A DNA stretch of 64,000 nucleotides, taken from Alphaproteobacteria bacterium (GTDB taxonomy: Bacteria; Pseudomonadota; Alphaproteobacteria; Rhizobiales; Hyphomicrobiaceae). The translations under genes were made by a program, and so were the position numbers. The notes below the pieces were generated by a model. That model ran no database searches and was not told where the DNA came from. It worked only from the letters and a program-made list of their open reading frames with translations. Shown here piece after piece: positions 1-8,323 of the stretch (positions within the stretch are counted from its first letter, which is position 1; each line of letters opens with the position of its first letter). Location: NCBI GenBank assembly GCA_019137195.1, contig JAGVSR010000127.1:28204-92203 (forward strand), given 5' to 3'.

Positions 1-754
1 ATGCGGTCGTCTCGTGGCCGTAGTCGATGGCGAGGATCGCGAGCGGTCCGCCACCCGTCCGCGCCACGAGAGCCTCGAGCATGTCCCGGGCGCCGGTCGC
101 GATCTCGAGCACGTCCCCGTCGTGGACCGTCGCGGGCCGATGCGCGAGCGGCGGCTCCGCGCATTCGGGGCCGGTGACGAACGTGAAGCGCTCCGCCGCA
201 TCGAGCCCGACCTGACGCACGTGCCAGCGCCCGTTGCGGCCGACAACCTGCGTGACGGGAAGTGCATCGAGCAACTCGTTGGCAAGCACGATCGTCGGGC
301 CTTTAGGGAGCGCCGCAGGCGAGGCGTGCCAGCGAACCCGCGGCAGGGCTGCGAGCAGGCGTCGCTGCTCTGCCATCATCGGCTCGCTGGTGTCGACGAG
401 GTGAACCCAGAGCGCGTCGGCGAAACCCGGAACCCGGCGGCCGGCGCGCAAGGCATCGCTCATGAGCGTCCCGCGGCCGGGTCCGATCTCGACGAGATTG
501 ATCGCACCCGGGGCGCCCATTGCCCGCCAGACGACCGCGCTCCAAAGGCCCAGGAGCTCCCCGAACACCTGGCTGATCTCCGGTGCCGTGATGAAATCGC
601 CCGCGGCCCCGATCGGCCGTTGCCGCGTGTAGTAGCCATGCTCGGAATCGGTGAGGCAGGCCGCCATGTAGCTCGACACCGCGATCGGCCCGTCGCGGCG
701 CATCGTGTCCTTCAGCTTGCGGGCAAGAAGCGTATCGGTGGTGTCGGCGATCAT
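1..754 (-). CDS. MidA/NDUFAF7-type SAM-dependent methyltransferase (3' end cut by window)
   Basis: The first 251 residues are visible; the C-terminus lies beyond base 1. This is the class I methyltransferase family COG1565/DUF185. Its mitochondrial member NDUFAF7 dimethylates an arginine of a complex I subunit; the bacterial substrate is less certain. The N-terminal block YMAACLTDSEHGYY (residues 29-42), the family motif DFITAPEISQVFGE (53-66) and the glycine-rich SAM site EIGPGRGTL (89-97) are all intact. LANELLDALPV, about 80 residues later, is the expected post-motif acidic segment. ATG at 754 was chosen because a GGAGG lies about 13 bases upstream and the protein then begins at the usual family position. 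It is transcribed in the same direction as the HdeD-like gene, 131 bases away. Family is clear; substrate is inferred. Confidence 0.9.
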   Translation of the reverse strand, partial: MIADTTDTLLARKLKDTMRRDGPIAVSSYMAACLTDSEHGYYTRQRPIGAAGDFITAPEISQVFGELLGLWSAVVWRAMGAPGAINLVEIGPGRGTLMSDALRAGRRVPGFADALWVHLVDTSEPMMAEQRRLLAALPRVRWHASPAALPKGPTIVLANELLDALPVTQVVGRNGRWHVRQVGLDAAERFTFVTGPECAEPPLAHRPATVHDGDVLEIATGARDMLEALVARTGGGPLAILAIDYGHETTA

Positions 755-885
755 CGTCAGGGCGGGCTCCTCCGCGCCACCCCATAGCGCAGCTGCGCAG
801 GCCGGGTCGAGATGCTGGTCCCGCGGATCATGTGTCTCCGGCTCGTCTGGCAGTCCAGAGACTTGTGATCCCAGGAGCTAGCCGA

Positions 886-1473
886 TCAGATCCGGACGGC
901 AGCGTGACGCCTCAAGCGCAGAGCAAATCCCGACATCAGCACGCCGTAGACGATGGCGAACGCGCCGATGGCCAGCGCGAGCCCGAGAGCGCCGGCGCCC
1001 GGCATGGCCACGATCAGAAGCCCGAACAAAACCGAAACGGCGCCGCTGGCGATCAGCCACCATTCACCCTCGATCTCCTGGCGGAGGCGCCAGGCACCGG
1101 CAATCTGCAGCGTGCCGGCAACGATCGACCAGGCTGCGATGAACATCAGGAGCGCAAACCCGGTGATGCCGGGCATGACGAGCGTCAGCACGCCGATGCC
1201 AACACCGAGCAGACCGACGACGGCCAGCCACCACCGGGGTGCCGGCTCACCACCTCGGACGGCAGCGGCGATGGCGAACACGCCGTCGACGAGCGCAAAG
1301 GCGCCGTACATTAGAACCAGAGTCAGGAGTGTCAGACCCGGCCACGCGAACGTCAGGACGCCAAACAGGATCGCGGCGATCCCGCGCAGAAGTATGAGGC
1401 CCCAGTTCCTGGCGAGCCCGTCGAGCATGGGCCGCATGAGCACCGACCCTGGAGGGTAAGACCGGGTGGCCAT
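886..1473 (-). CDS. HdeD-like (DUF308) membrane protein
   Basis: A 195-residue inner-membrane protein with six hydrophobic segments, from ILLRGIAAILFGVLTF near residue 28 to ALGLALAIGAFAIVYGVLM near the C-terminus. The repeated motif WxLxLxxGIxxIxxGxxxxxxP fits the HdeD/DUF308 family, built from three two-helix repeats. E. coli HdeD is linked to acid resistance at high cell density, but the molecular activity of the family is unknown. A possible ribosome site (AGGGAG) lies 10 bases before the ATG. It stands alone, 165 bases from the rfbD stop, and no other acid-resistance gene is nearby, so the stress role is only by homology. Confidence 0.88.
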   Translation of the reverse strand: MATRSYPPGSVLMRPMLDGLARNWGLILLRGIAAILFGVLTFAWPGLTLLTLVLMYGAFALVDGVFAIAAAVRGGEPAPRWWLAVVGLLGVGIGVLTLVMPGITGFALLMFIAAWSIVAGTLQIAGAWRLRQEIEGEWWLIASGAVSVLFGLLIVAMPGAGALGLALAIGAFAIVYGVLMSGFALRLRRHAAVRI

Positions 1474-1638
1474 GGCTGAATACTCCCTGATGCGGTGCCA
1501 AGTCGCTCAGAAACGACTGCGGTCGGCCAGTGTTGCCGGGCGACACATGAAGGAACAGGGGCAATCTAGGCTCGCACCCCTTTCGGCGCAATAGCCGCGC
1601 CGACCGCGAACGGGTGACCGGTGAGCCCACCCGCAGGA

Positions 1639-2535
1639 TCAGACAGCGGCCGAGCCTGTCAGGCGCGACACGCAAGCGGCAACACCGTCCCGCCAGTGCG
1701 GCAGGCGAAGTCCGAACTCTCGCTCGAGCCTTGTGCAGTCGAGCTCGGCGTGGTGCGGACGAGGTACGGCTGTCGGGTAGTCGGCGGCGGTGATGGGAAC
1801 AACCTCGGCGACACGAGGCGCAAGATCGGGCGTCAGGCGAAGGGCCTCGCACGCTATCTCGTACCAGCTCGCACGGCCGCTGCCGGCCGCATGAAAGACA
1901 CCCCAGCGACTGCCGCCCTCTCCGGCCACAGTGATTGTGGAGGCAATGGCGAGGATGACATCCGCGAGGTGCGGCGCGTAGGTCGGACTGCCGTAGCGGT
2001 CGGCGACCATGCCGAGGGGCTTGCCGGCCCGCGCGTCGGCGAGGAGAGTCGTGACGAAATTCCTTCCGAACGGGCTATAGACCCAGGCCGTGCGCAGGAT
2101 GACGTGCCGCCGACTTGCCCCAGCGACGGCCGCTTCGCCCGCGAGCTTCGAGCGCCCGTAAGCCGTCGTCGGCCGCGTCGCGTCGGTCTCGACATAGGGA
2201 GCCGGCGAGGTATCGCCGAACACGTAATCGGTCGAGAGCTGGATGATCGGCACGCCGCGCTTCGCCGCCGACACCGCGAGCAGGCGGGCGCCTTCCTCGT
2301 TCAAGGCCATGGCGCGCGCGGGCTCGGTCTCCGCCCTGTCGACGTCAGTATAGGCAGCGGTGTTGATGACCACGTCCGGTCTCACGTCGGCCATGGCACG
2401 CTCGATCGACTTCACGGTGCAAATGTCGAGGGCAGGGCGCCCAACGGCGCACGCCTCGACATCGGCACGCCGCGGGGCCGCTTCGATGAGAGCCTGGGCG
2501 ATCTGGCCTTGCCAGCCGGCGATCAGGAGGCGCAT
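1639..2535 (-). CDS. rfbD: dTDP-4-dehydrorhamnose reductase
   Basis: 298 residues of the extended SDR superfamily, RfbD/RmlD type, which reduces dTDP-4-dehydro-L-rhamnose to dTDP-L-rhamnose with NAD(P)H. The N-terminal Rossmann motif is GWQGQIA (residues 7-13, family GxxGQLG). The family signatures DVVINTAAYTDVDRAE (54-69), STDYVFG (101-107) and the catalytic YxxxK as YGRSK (126-130) are present. The C-terminal PRPHHAELDCTRLE matches the family's RP.NS.LD block with a substituted middle. The usual partners rfbA, rfbB and rfbC are not in this window, so the rest of rhamnose synthesis must be encoded elsewhere, or the enzyme works on a related nucleotide sugar. Confidence 0.88.
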   Translation of the reverse strand: MRLLIAGWQGQIAQALIEAAPRRADVEACAVGRPALDICTVKSIERAMADVRPDVVINTAAYTDVDRAETEPARAMALNEEGARLLAVSAAKRGVPIIQLSTDYVFGDTSPAPYVETDATRPTTAYGRSKLAGEAAVAGASRRHVILRTAWVYSPFGRNFVTTLLADARAGKPLGMVADRYGSPTYAPHLADVILAIASTITVAGEGGSRWGVFHAAGSGRASWYEIACEALRLTPDLAPRVAEVVPITAADYPTAVPRPHHAELDCTRLEREFGLRLPHWRDGVAACVSRLTGSAAV

Positions 2536-2702
2536 GAGGGGCTCGCTCGGAAACTGCGAACATCGGCGCCAAGCTTAACATCAATTCTCTCGCCCCGGCG
2601 ACTGGGCCATGCATTCGATCGAGATGACCCATTGGTGAGCCATCTCAACCGAGCACCCGGAACCTCTGAGGTTTCGAGCCCCGATCCCGCCTTGGCAATC
2701 CG

Positions 2703-3980
2703 TCAGGAGCGCTCGCGCGCGACGGCCCGCCAGCCGATGTCGCGGCGACAGAAGCCGCCGGGCCAGTCGATCTTGGCGATGGCTGCGTAGGCGCGGGCCT
2801 GGGCTTCGGCGACTGTCCTGCCGAGGGCGGTGACGTTCAACACGCGCCCGCCGTCGGCGAGAATTCGATCACCGTCCCGCCTCGTTCCAGCATGGAAGAT
2901 CTGCACGCCTTCGACGTCCGCGGCCCCGGCAAGGCCCTTGATCTCGGTCCCCTTCTCGGGCGTGCCGGGGTAGCCTCTGGCTGCCATGACGACGGTCAAC
3001 GCCGCGTCGTCGCGCCAACGGAGGTCGAGCTTGTCCAAGACTCCGTCGGCGGTAGCCAACATGGCCGTGACGAGATCCGACTTCAGCCGCAGCATGAGCA
3101 CCTGCGTCTCGGGATCGCCGAATCGCGCGTTGTACTCGATGAGCTTCGGGCCATCGGCCGTTATCATGAGACCGGCGAACAGCACACCCTTGAACGGTGT
3201 GCCGCGCGCCTGCATAGCGGCCACCGTCGGACGGATGATCTCGTCCATCGTGCGCGCCGTCATTGCGGGCGTCATGATAGGCGCGGGCGAGTAGGCGCCC
3301 ATGCCGCCGGTGTTGGGGCCTGTATCGCCGTCGCCGACGCGCTTGTGGTCCTGCGCCGAAGCCAGCGCGAGCGCGTGCGTCCCGTCGCAGAGGGCGAAGA
3401 AGCTCGCCTCCTCGCCGGTCATGAACTCCTCGATCACGACCTCGGCCCCAGCCGCGCCGAACGCACCAGCGAAGCAGGCATCGATGGCAGCTTCGGCCTC
3501 CTCCCTGGCCTCGGCGATGACGACGCCCTTCCCGGCGGCGAGCCCGTCGGCCTTGACGACGATCGGAAGCTTCTGCCGCGCCAGATGAGCCTTGGCGGCA
3601 ACGGCATCCTTGAACCGTCCGTAGGCCGCAGTCGGGATGCCTGCCTCGCGGCAGAGGTCCTTCGTGAAGCCCTTCGAGCCTTCGAGCTGCGCGGCAGCTT
3701 TGGACGGGCCGAAGTGCTTGATGCCGGCATTCGCGAGATCGTCGGCGAGGCCGGCGACCAGCGGCGCCTCGGGGCCGATGACGACGAAGCCGATGTCGTG
3801 CTCGCGGCAGAAGCGGATGACCGCCCCGTGGTCGGCGGCCGAGAGCGGTACGCAGGTGGCCACGTCCGCGATGCCGGCGTTGCCGGGTGCGCAATAGAGC
3901 TTCGTCGTGAGAGGGCTCTGAGCAAGCGCCCAGCCGAGCGCGTGCTCGCGTCCGCCGGAGCCGATGAGAAGAATGTTCAT
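2703..3980 (-). CDS. purD: Phosphoribosylamine--glycine ligase
   Basis: 425 residues of GAR synthetase, an ATP-grasp enzyme that joins glycine to phosphoribosylamine in the second step of purine synthesis in the cytoplasm. The start is fixed by the canonical N-terminus [15 protein letters not shown]; an upstream in-frame extension has no family resemblance. Landmarks are [18 protein letters not shown], the ATP-grasp lysine segment [29 protein letters not shown] and the metal-binding [12 protein letters not shown]. The last 15 or so residues ([16 protein letters not shown]) are typical for alphaproteobacterial PurD. It is divergent from the HAD hydrolase with only 74 bases between the starts, so the two promoters must overlap or lie back to back. 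Confidence 0.97.
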   Translation of the reverse strand: MNILLIGSGGREHALGWALAQSPLTTKLYCAPGNAGIADVATCVPLSAADHGAVIRFCREHDIGFVVIGPEAPLVAGLADDLANAGIKHFGPSKAAAQLEGSKGFTKDLCREAGIPTAAYGRFKDAVAAKAHLARQKLPIVVKADGLAAGKGVVIAEAREEAEAAIDACFAGAFGAAGAEVVIEEFMTGEEASFFALCDGTHALALASAQDHKRVGDGDTGPNTGGMGAYSPAPIMTPAMTARTMDEIIRPTVAAMQARGTPFKGVLFAGLMITADGPKLIEYNARFGDPETQVLMLRLKSDLVTAMLATADGVLDKLDLRWRDDAALTVVMAARGYPGTPEKGTEIKGLAGAADVEGVQIFHAGTRRDGDRILADGGRVLNVTALGRTVAEAQARAYAAIAKIDWPGGFCRRDIGWRAVARERS

Positions 3981-4054
3981 GAGGCTCAAGTGCCTCGCGC
4001 CGCGCCCGCGGTCAAGCTTGCACTCGCTCCCCTCAACTGATCTAACGTCGCCCC

Positions 4055-4966
4055 ATGAGCCGCATTTTGAAACCTGCACCCGGCGGATCGCTGATCGTGC
4101 CGCCGCCGCCCGGCATCATCACCCGCGCCCGCGACCTCCTCTCACGCTACGACGTTCTCTACTGCGACGTGTGGGGCGTCATGCATGACGGTCACAGCGC
4201 CTTTCCCGAAGCCAACGACGCGCTACGCCGCTTTCGCGAGGGCGGCGGCACTGTCATCCTCGTCTCCAATGCCCCGGTGCCTGCGTTCCGGGTCGAGCGC
4301 ATGCTCGACATGCGGGCGGTCGACCGGGCGGCGTGGGACGCGATCGTGTCGTCGGGAGCAATCGCACTCCAGCACCTGGCCGACGCGAGGTGGGAGCGTG
4401 TCTACTACATCGGGCCGCGGGATCGCGACGCCGCGTTTTTCCAGAGCTCGAAGGCAAAGGCAGCGACGCTCGATGACGCGGAGGCAGTCGTCTGCACGGG
4501 CCTCGAGGACGACCTTAACGAGACGGCAGAGGATTACCGGCCCGTGCTGGAACGCGCGCGCGAGCGGGGACTGCCGTTCGTGTGCGCCAATCCGGATCTC
4601 GTGGTCGACGTCGGCGGCCGCCACTACGTGTGCGCGGGCGCGCTTGCCGACCTTTACGAGCACATGGGCGGCGAGGTGTTCTGGTGCGGCAAGCCGCACG
4701 CATCGGCTTACGACACGGCGAAGGCCGAGGCCCGGCGCATCCGCGATGCCGACGTCACGCCCGACCGCGTGCTCGCCATCGGCGACGCCCTCCGGACCGA
4801 CCTTGCGGGCGCCGCGAACGCTGGTCACGACGCGCTGTTCGTGGCATCCGGCATCCATCGGGCCGACGTCATCGAGAACGGTGAGATCCACCCCGAGCGG
4901 CTCGCCGCCCTGTTCGCCCCAGGCACCCCACCGGCCAAGGCGGCCATCGACAAGTTGAGGTGGTAG
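4055..4966 (+). CDS. TIGR01459-type HAD class IIA hydrolase
   Basis: 303 residues. A HAD phosphatase with the class IIA cap, closest in layout to the TIGR01459 family common in alphaproteobacteria and distantly related to NagD. Motif I is [11 protein letters not shown] (nucleophile Asp38; the usual second Asp two residues on is Trp40, as in class IIA proteins that read DxxG). Motif II is [10 protein letters not shown], and the C-terminal Mg-binding motif is [17 protein letters not shown]. The substrate is unknown. The start at 4055 gives the family-typical N-terminus; [13 protein letters not shown] lies at residues 30-42. The next gene begins 12 bases after the stop, so the two are probably co-transcribed. 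Confidence 0.9.
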   Translation: MSRILKPAPGGSLIVPPPPGIITRARDLLSRYDVLYCDVWGVMHDGHSAFPEANDALRRFREGGGTVILVSNAPVPAFRVERMLDMRAVDRAAWDAIVSSGAIALQHLADARWERVYYIGPRDRDAAFFQSSKAKAATLDDAEAVVCTGLEDDLNETAEDYRPVLERARERGLPFVCANPDLVVDVGGRHYVCAGALADLYEHMGGEVFWCGKPHASAYDTAKAEARRIRDADVTPDRVLAIGDALRTDLAGAANAGHDALFVASGIHRADVIENGEIHPERLAALFAPGTPPAKAAIDKLRW

Positions 4967-4978
4967 GAGCGGCGCCAA

Positions 4979-5380
4979 ATGCTAACCGGGGCCTGCCATT
5001 GTGGCGAGACGGGCTGGACGTTCGACGGCATGCCGGACTCGGCGACGGCCTGCAACTGCACGCTGTGCCGGCGTTACGGTGTGCTCTGGATCTACGATTT
5101 CGAGGGCGAGCGCATCCGGATCTCGGGACCGACCCAGGTCTACACGCGCAAGGACCGGGCGCATCCGATGCTCGAGATCCACTTCTGCAAGAGCTGCGGC
5201 TGCGTCGTTGCCTGGCGCGGCATGCAAACCGATGCGACCGCCCGGCGGCGCATCGCCGTCAACCTGAGACTGACCGATCCGGATCCGGTCTCCCACCTCC
5301 CGATCGACCATTTCGACGGCCTCGTCACCTTCGAGGATCTGCCGCGAGACGGGCGCTGCGTCGCCGATCTGTGGTTCTGA
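4979..5380 (+). CDS. GFA family zinc protein
   Basis: 133 residues of the GFA/CENP-V fold (glutathione-dependent formaldehyde-activating enzyme family). The zinc ligands are visible as ACHCGETGW (residues 5-13), CNCTLCRRYG (about 25-34) and FCKSCGC (about 74-80). Despite the family name, most members have no proven formaldehyde activity, so the call is limited to fold and metal site. The ATG at 4979 follows a GGAGC 8 bases upstream and lies 12 bases after the HAD hydrolase stop. A second GFA gene of different sequence is at 60657-61040. Confidence 0.9.
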   Translation: MLTGACHCGETGWTFDGMPDSATACNCTLCRRYGVLWIYDFEGERIRISGPTQVYTRKDRAHPMLEIHFCKSCGCVVAWRGMQTDATARRRIAVNLRLTDPDPVSHLPIDHFDGLVTFEDLPRDGRCVADLWF

Positions 5381-5519
5381 GTTCCCGAGCCGAAATCCAG
5401 AGCCCGTTCCCTGAGTAACAGCATCGCCCCCGCGCCGGCCGCACTCTCGGTTGCACCGGCCGCGCACCACTGGGGTCCGCCGCCGGCAGAGACGGACATC
5501 CAATACGAGGGAAGCGTTT

Positions 5520-5789
5520 ATGCAGGTCAATCGGTCGAGCAAATCCATCCTGGCGGGCGCCCTGATTGCGGCCTTCGCCGGCACGGCAGGTCAGGCTCAG
5601 GCCGGCGAGCGGCTGGACCGGCTCGTCAAGGACGCCAGGGATTTCGCCGAGCTCGGCGTCATCGTCGGCAAAGGTGTAGCGCACAAGGCCGCAAACGGAG
5701 CCCGTGCTGCGCGCGATGTCGCCGCGGCCGCCGGCATGAAGGCGCGCTGCACGCTCAAGAACAAGCCGGACGCCATCATCTGCCCGTAG
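5520..5789 (+). CDS. Small secreted protein of unknown function
   Basis: 89 residues with a clear signal peptide: basic MQVNRSSK, hydrophobic SILAGALIAAFAGTAG and an AxA-type cleavage site (QAQA) at about residue 28. The mature part is small and basic with two cysteines (RCTLKNK and the final IICP) that could form a disulfide. A GAGGGAAG ribosome site stands 5 bases before the ATG, which decides this start over an in-frame one at 5451. I do not recognise a family. A weak hairpin at 5805-5823 may end the transcript. Confidence 0.7.
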   Translation: MQVNRSSKSILAGALIAAFAGTAGQAQAGERLDRLVKDARDFAELGVIVGKGVAHKAANGARAARDVAAAAGMKARCTLKNKPDAIICP

Positions 5790-5951
5790 CCGGACACGAC
5801 GCCCCTGCCGTCTCCCGCGGCAGCGAATGTCGCCACAATCGTCGGCCAGACGGACTCGTCCGGGCACCGCACACGAGGCTCCCGGTCATGGGACACGACG
5901 ATGGAAGCAGCCGAAGTCAAATCCGCCGTCCGGTATGGGACACACAATCGC

Positions 5952-6944
5952 ATGCGGGCGGCGGTCGTCACCGCGTACGGGCCGCCCGAGGTCGTACGAA
6001 TTACCGACGTGCCGATACCCCGGATCGGCGATCATGACGTGCTCGTCCGCGTAGCGGCTACGACGGTATCGGCGGCCGACTGGCGGATACGAGCGCACGC
6101 GATGCCGCGCGGCTTCGGCCTCCTGTCGCGGCTGGCTCTCGGGATCACGCGCCCACGCCAGCCGGTTCTCGGCACCGAGCTCTCGGGCACGGTGGTCGCG
6201 GTGGGCAGGTCGGTCACGAGGTTCCGCTTGAACGATGCCGTGATCGGCTTCCCCGGCGCCAGACTCGGCGCCCATGCCGAATACCGCGCCATGAGAGAAA
6301 CGGGCGCCATCGTACTCAAGCCTGCTGGCCTAGGCTGGCATGAGGCTGCAGCCCTTCCGTTCGGCGGTACGACAGCGCTCCACTTCCTCCGCGACAAAGG
6401 TGCAATCCGGAGCGGCCAGCGCGTGCTCGTCATTGGCGCCTCGGGAGCCGTCGGGTCGGCTGCGGTCCAGCTCGCCCGCCATTTCGGGGCCACCGTAACC
6501 GCCGTCACGAGCGGGGCCAATATCGACCTCGCGAGACGCATCGGCGCCGAGCACGTGATCGACTACACGGCCGAGGACATCACGCGGCACGGGGCAAAGT
6601 ACGACCTCGTTCTCGATGCCGTGGGGGCCGAGACCTTCACCCGCGCAAAGACCGTGCTCGCCCCCGACGGCCGCTTCCTGATGGTCGCCGCGGACCTGCC
6701 GCAGATGCTTGGCGGGCTCGCCTCGCTTCCCTTCCGGCAGAACGCGATCTCCAGCATCGCACCCGAGCGGGCGCACGACCTGGAGTTGCTCGCCGGTCTT
6801 GCCGCACGGGGCGCCTGGCGCCCCGTCATCGATCAGGTCTACCCGCTCGACCGCATTGTCGCCGCACACCGGCGGGTCGAGAGCCGGCGCAAGCGTGGCA
6901 GCGTGGTGGTGGTTCTCGGTCCTGAGGCCGGCGGGCCGGCCTGA
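5952..6944 (+). CDS. Zinc-type alcohol dehydrogenase / quinone oxidoreductase family protein
   Basis: 330 residues of the medium-chain dehydrogenase/reductase superfamily, NAD(P)-dependent quinone-oxidoreductase-like branch. The GroES-like half opens with MRAAVVTAYGPPEVVRI and contains LGTELSGTVVAVG. The Rossmann half carries VLVIGASGAVGSAAVQLARHFGA, where GASGAVG is the nucleotide loop (AxxGxxG in this branch). The structural-zinc cysteine cluster of true alcohol dehydrogenases is absent, favouring a quinone or enone reductase. An ATG at 5901 in the same frame would add 17 residues, but 5952 matches the family N-terminus and has GGGA about 11 bases before it. Substrate not predictable. Confidence 0.85.
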   Translation: MRAAVVTAYGPPEVVRITDVPIPRIGDHDVLVRVAATTVSAADWRIRAHAMPRGFGLLSRLALGITRPRQPVLGTELSGTVVAVGRSVTRFRLNDAVIGFPGARLGAHAEYRAMRETGAIVLKPAGLGWHEAAALPFGGTTALHFLRDKGAIRSGQRVLVIGASGAVGSAAVQLARHFGATVTAVTSGANIDLARRIGAEHVIDYTAEDITRHGAKYDLVLDAVGAETFTRAKTVLAPDGRFLMVAADLPQMLGGLASLPFRQNAISSIAPERAHDLELLAGLAARGAWRPVIDQVYPLDRIVAAHRRVESRRKRGSVVVVLGPEAGGPA

Positions 6945-6950
6945 CGACGC

Positions 6951-6970
6951 GCCCGCGGCAACGCGCGGGC
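6951..6970 (+). terminator. Terminator-like hairpin after the oxidoreductase gene
   Basis: Seven-base perfect stem GCCCGCG/CGCGGGC with a six-base loop, starting 7 bases after the stop codon. It is followed by only a short T run (CCCTTTG), so it may act as a weak or factor-assisted terminator before the glutaredoxin gene. Confidence 0.4.
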
Positions 6971-7070
6971 ATCAGACCCTTTGACATCCGCGGTCCTTTT
7001 CCCCACATCTTCGCCCTGGAACCCGGCGCCTGCCGCCCACTCGCAACGCAAGCCCTCAAAGGACGCTCCC

Positions 7071-7412
7071 ATGGCTGAAGACATTCAGGCAGCGATCAAG
7101 AAGACCATCGACGACAACGACGTGGTCCTGTTCATGAAGGGCACGGCCAAGTTCCCGCAGTGCGGGTTCTCAGCGACCGCAGCCAAGATTCTCGAGGTTC
7201 TGGGTGTGCCCTTCAAGGACGTCAACGTGCTCGAGAGCAGCGCGCTGCGCGAAGGCATCAAGACGTTTTCGAACTGGCCGACCATCCCGCAGCTTTACAT
7301 CAAGGGCGAGTTCGTCGGCGGCTGCGATATCATGCGCGAGATGTACCAGGCGGGCGAGTTGCACGACCTCGTCTGCCAAAAGGGCATCCCGCACAGCCAT
7401 CATCACGGGTGA
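7071..7412 (+). CDS. grxD: Grx4-type monothiol glutaredoxin
   Basis: 113 residues, the usual length of the Grx4/GrxD family, which binds a [2Fe-2S] cluster with glutathione and serves iron-sulfur delivery. The active site is CGFS (residues 31-34) in KGTAKFPQCGFS, and the glutathione/TVP-loop equivalents are NWPTIPQLYIKGEF and GGCDIM. The tail HSHHHG is His-rich. The start at 7071 gives the family N-terminus MAEDIQAAIKKTI; an upstream in-frame start at 6981 would add 30 unrelated residues. In many alphaproteobacteria bolA precedes grxD; here no bolA is present. Confidence 0.96.
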   Translation: MAEDIQAAIKKTIDDNDVVLFMKGTAKFPQCGFSATAAKILEVLGVPFKDVNVLESSALREGIKTFSNWPTIPQLYIKGEFVGGCDIMREMYQAGELHDLVCQKGIPHSHHHG

Positions 7413-7511
7413 GGCGGGGAGCCAAGAGCGAGTAAGGATGCCGGCGTCCCTGCCCACCCGGAGCCCTATTCGCTACTCGCAATGCACTAGTCGCTCGTTT
7501 CCGGGGGAAAC

Positions 7512-8261
7512 ATGCGTCTCAAGGACAAGACCGCCATCGTCACGGGGGCGGCGTCGGGGTTCGGCCGCGGCATCGCGGAGGCGTTCGCGGCCGAGGGCGC
7601 GCGCGTCATGGTGGCCGATATCGCCACCGGCGCGGCAGCGGCGGTGGCCGCGTCCATCGGTACCGCAGCCGTACCGTTCACTGCCGACGTTTCCAAGAAG
7701 GCCGATGTCGAGGCCATGGTGCAGGCAGCGGCGCGCATCTTTGGTGGCGTCGACATCCTCGTCAACAACGCCGGCGTGACGCACAGGAACCAGTCCCTGA
7801 TGACGGTCTCGGAGGATGACTTCGACCGCATCTACGCCGTCAACGTGAAGTCGATCTATTTGACCACGCTCGCGGTCGTGCCCGAGATGGAAAAACGCGG
7901 CGGCGGGTCGATCATCACCACCGCCTCAACGGCGGGTGTTCGTCCGCGGCCCGGGCTCACATGGTATAATGGTTCAAAAGGCGCCGCGATCACGCTCACG
8001 AAGTCGATGGCGGCGGAGCTTGCCGTGAAGAACATCCGCGTCAACGCCATCAATCCCGTGATCGGCGAGACGGGCATGATCGAGCAGTTCATGGGGATGC
8101 CCGACACGCCCGAGAACCGTGCCAAATTCGTGGCCGGCATCCCGCTCGGGCGCTTCTCGAAGCCGTCCGACATTGCCAATGCGGCGCTGTTCCTGGCTGA
8201 TCCTGCCAGCGCCTTCATCACCGGCGTCGCCATCGAGGTAGACGGCGGCCGCTGCGTTTGA
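7512..8261 (+). CDS. SDR family oxidoreductase
   Basis: 249 residues of a classical short-chain dehydrogenase, a cytoplasmic NAD(P)(H)-dependent oxidoreductase. The coenzyme motif TGAASGFG is at residues 11-18, NNAG at about 85-88, and the catalytic YxxxK is Y152/K156 with the Ser in the preceding strand (TTASTAG). Asp36 after the second strand (VMVADIATG) favours NAD(H). The C-terminal GVAIEVDGGRCV matches the FabG-like subgroup. GGGGGAAAC precedes the ATG. The gene is 99 bases after grxD; substrate unknown. Confidence 0.9.
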   Translation: MRLKDKTAIVTGAASGFGRGIAEAFAAEGARVMVADIATGAAAAVAASIGTAAVPFTADVSKKADVEAMVQAAARIFGGVDILVNNAGVTHRNQSLMTVSEDDFDRIYAVNVKSIYLTTLAVVPEMEKRGGGSIITTASTAGVRPRPGLTWYNGSKGAAITLTKSMAAELAVKNIRVNAINPVIGETGMIEQFMGMPDTPENRAKFVAGIPLGRFSKPSDIANAALFLADPASAFITGVAIEVDGGRCV

Positions 8262-8323
8262 GCAGTCGTCTTGGCCCCGCCCACACTCCTTTGGCGAGTG
8301 GGTGAACGGCACGTCTGCCTCGC

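Noticed and set aside
7420..7500. GCGAGTA / TACTCGC inverted repeat between grxD and the SDR gene
   Set aside because: Arms are seven bases with some 40 bases between them and mixed with partial direct repeats (TCGCT); too weak to call an element.
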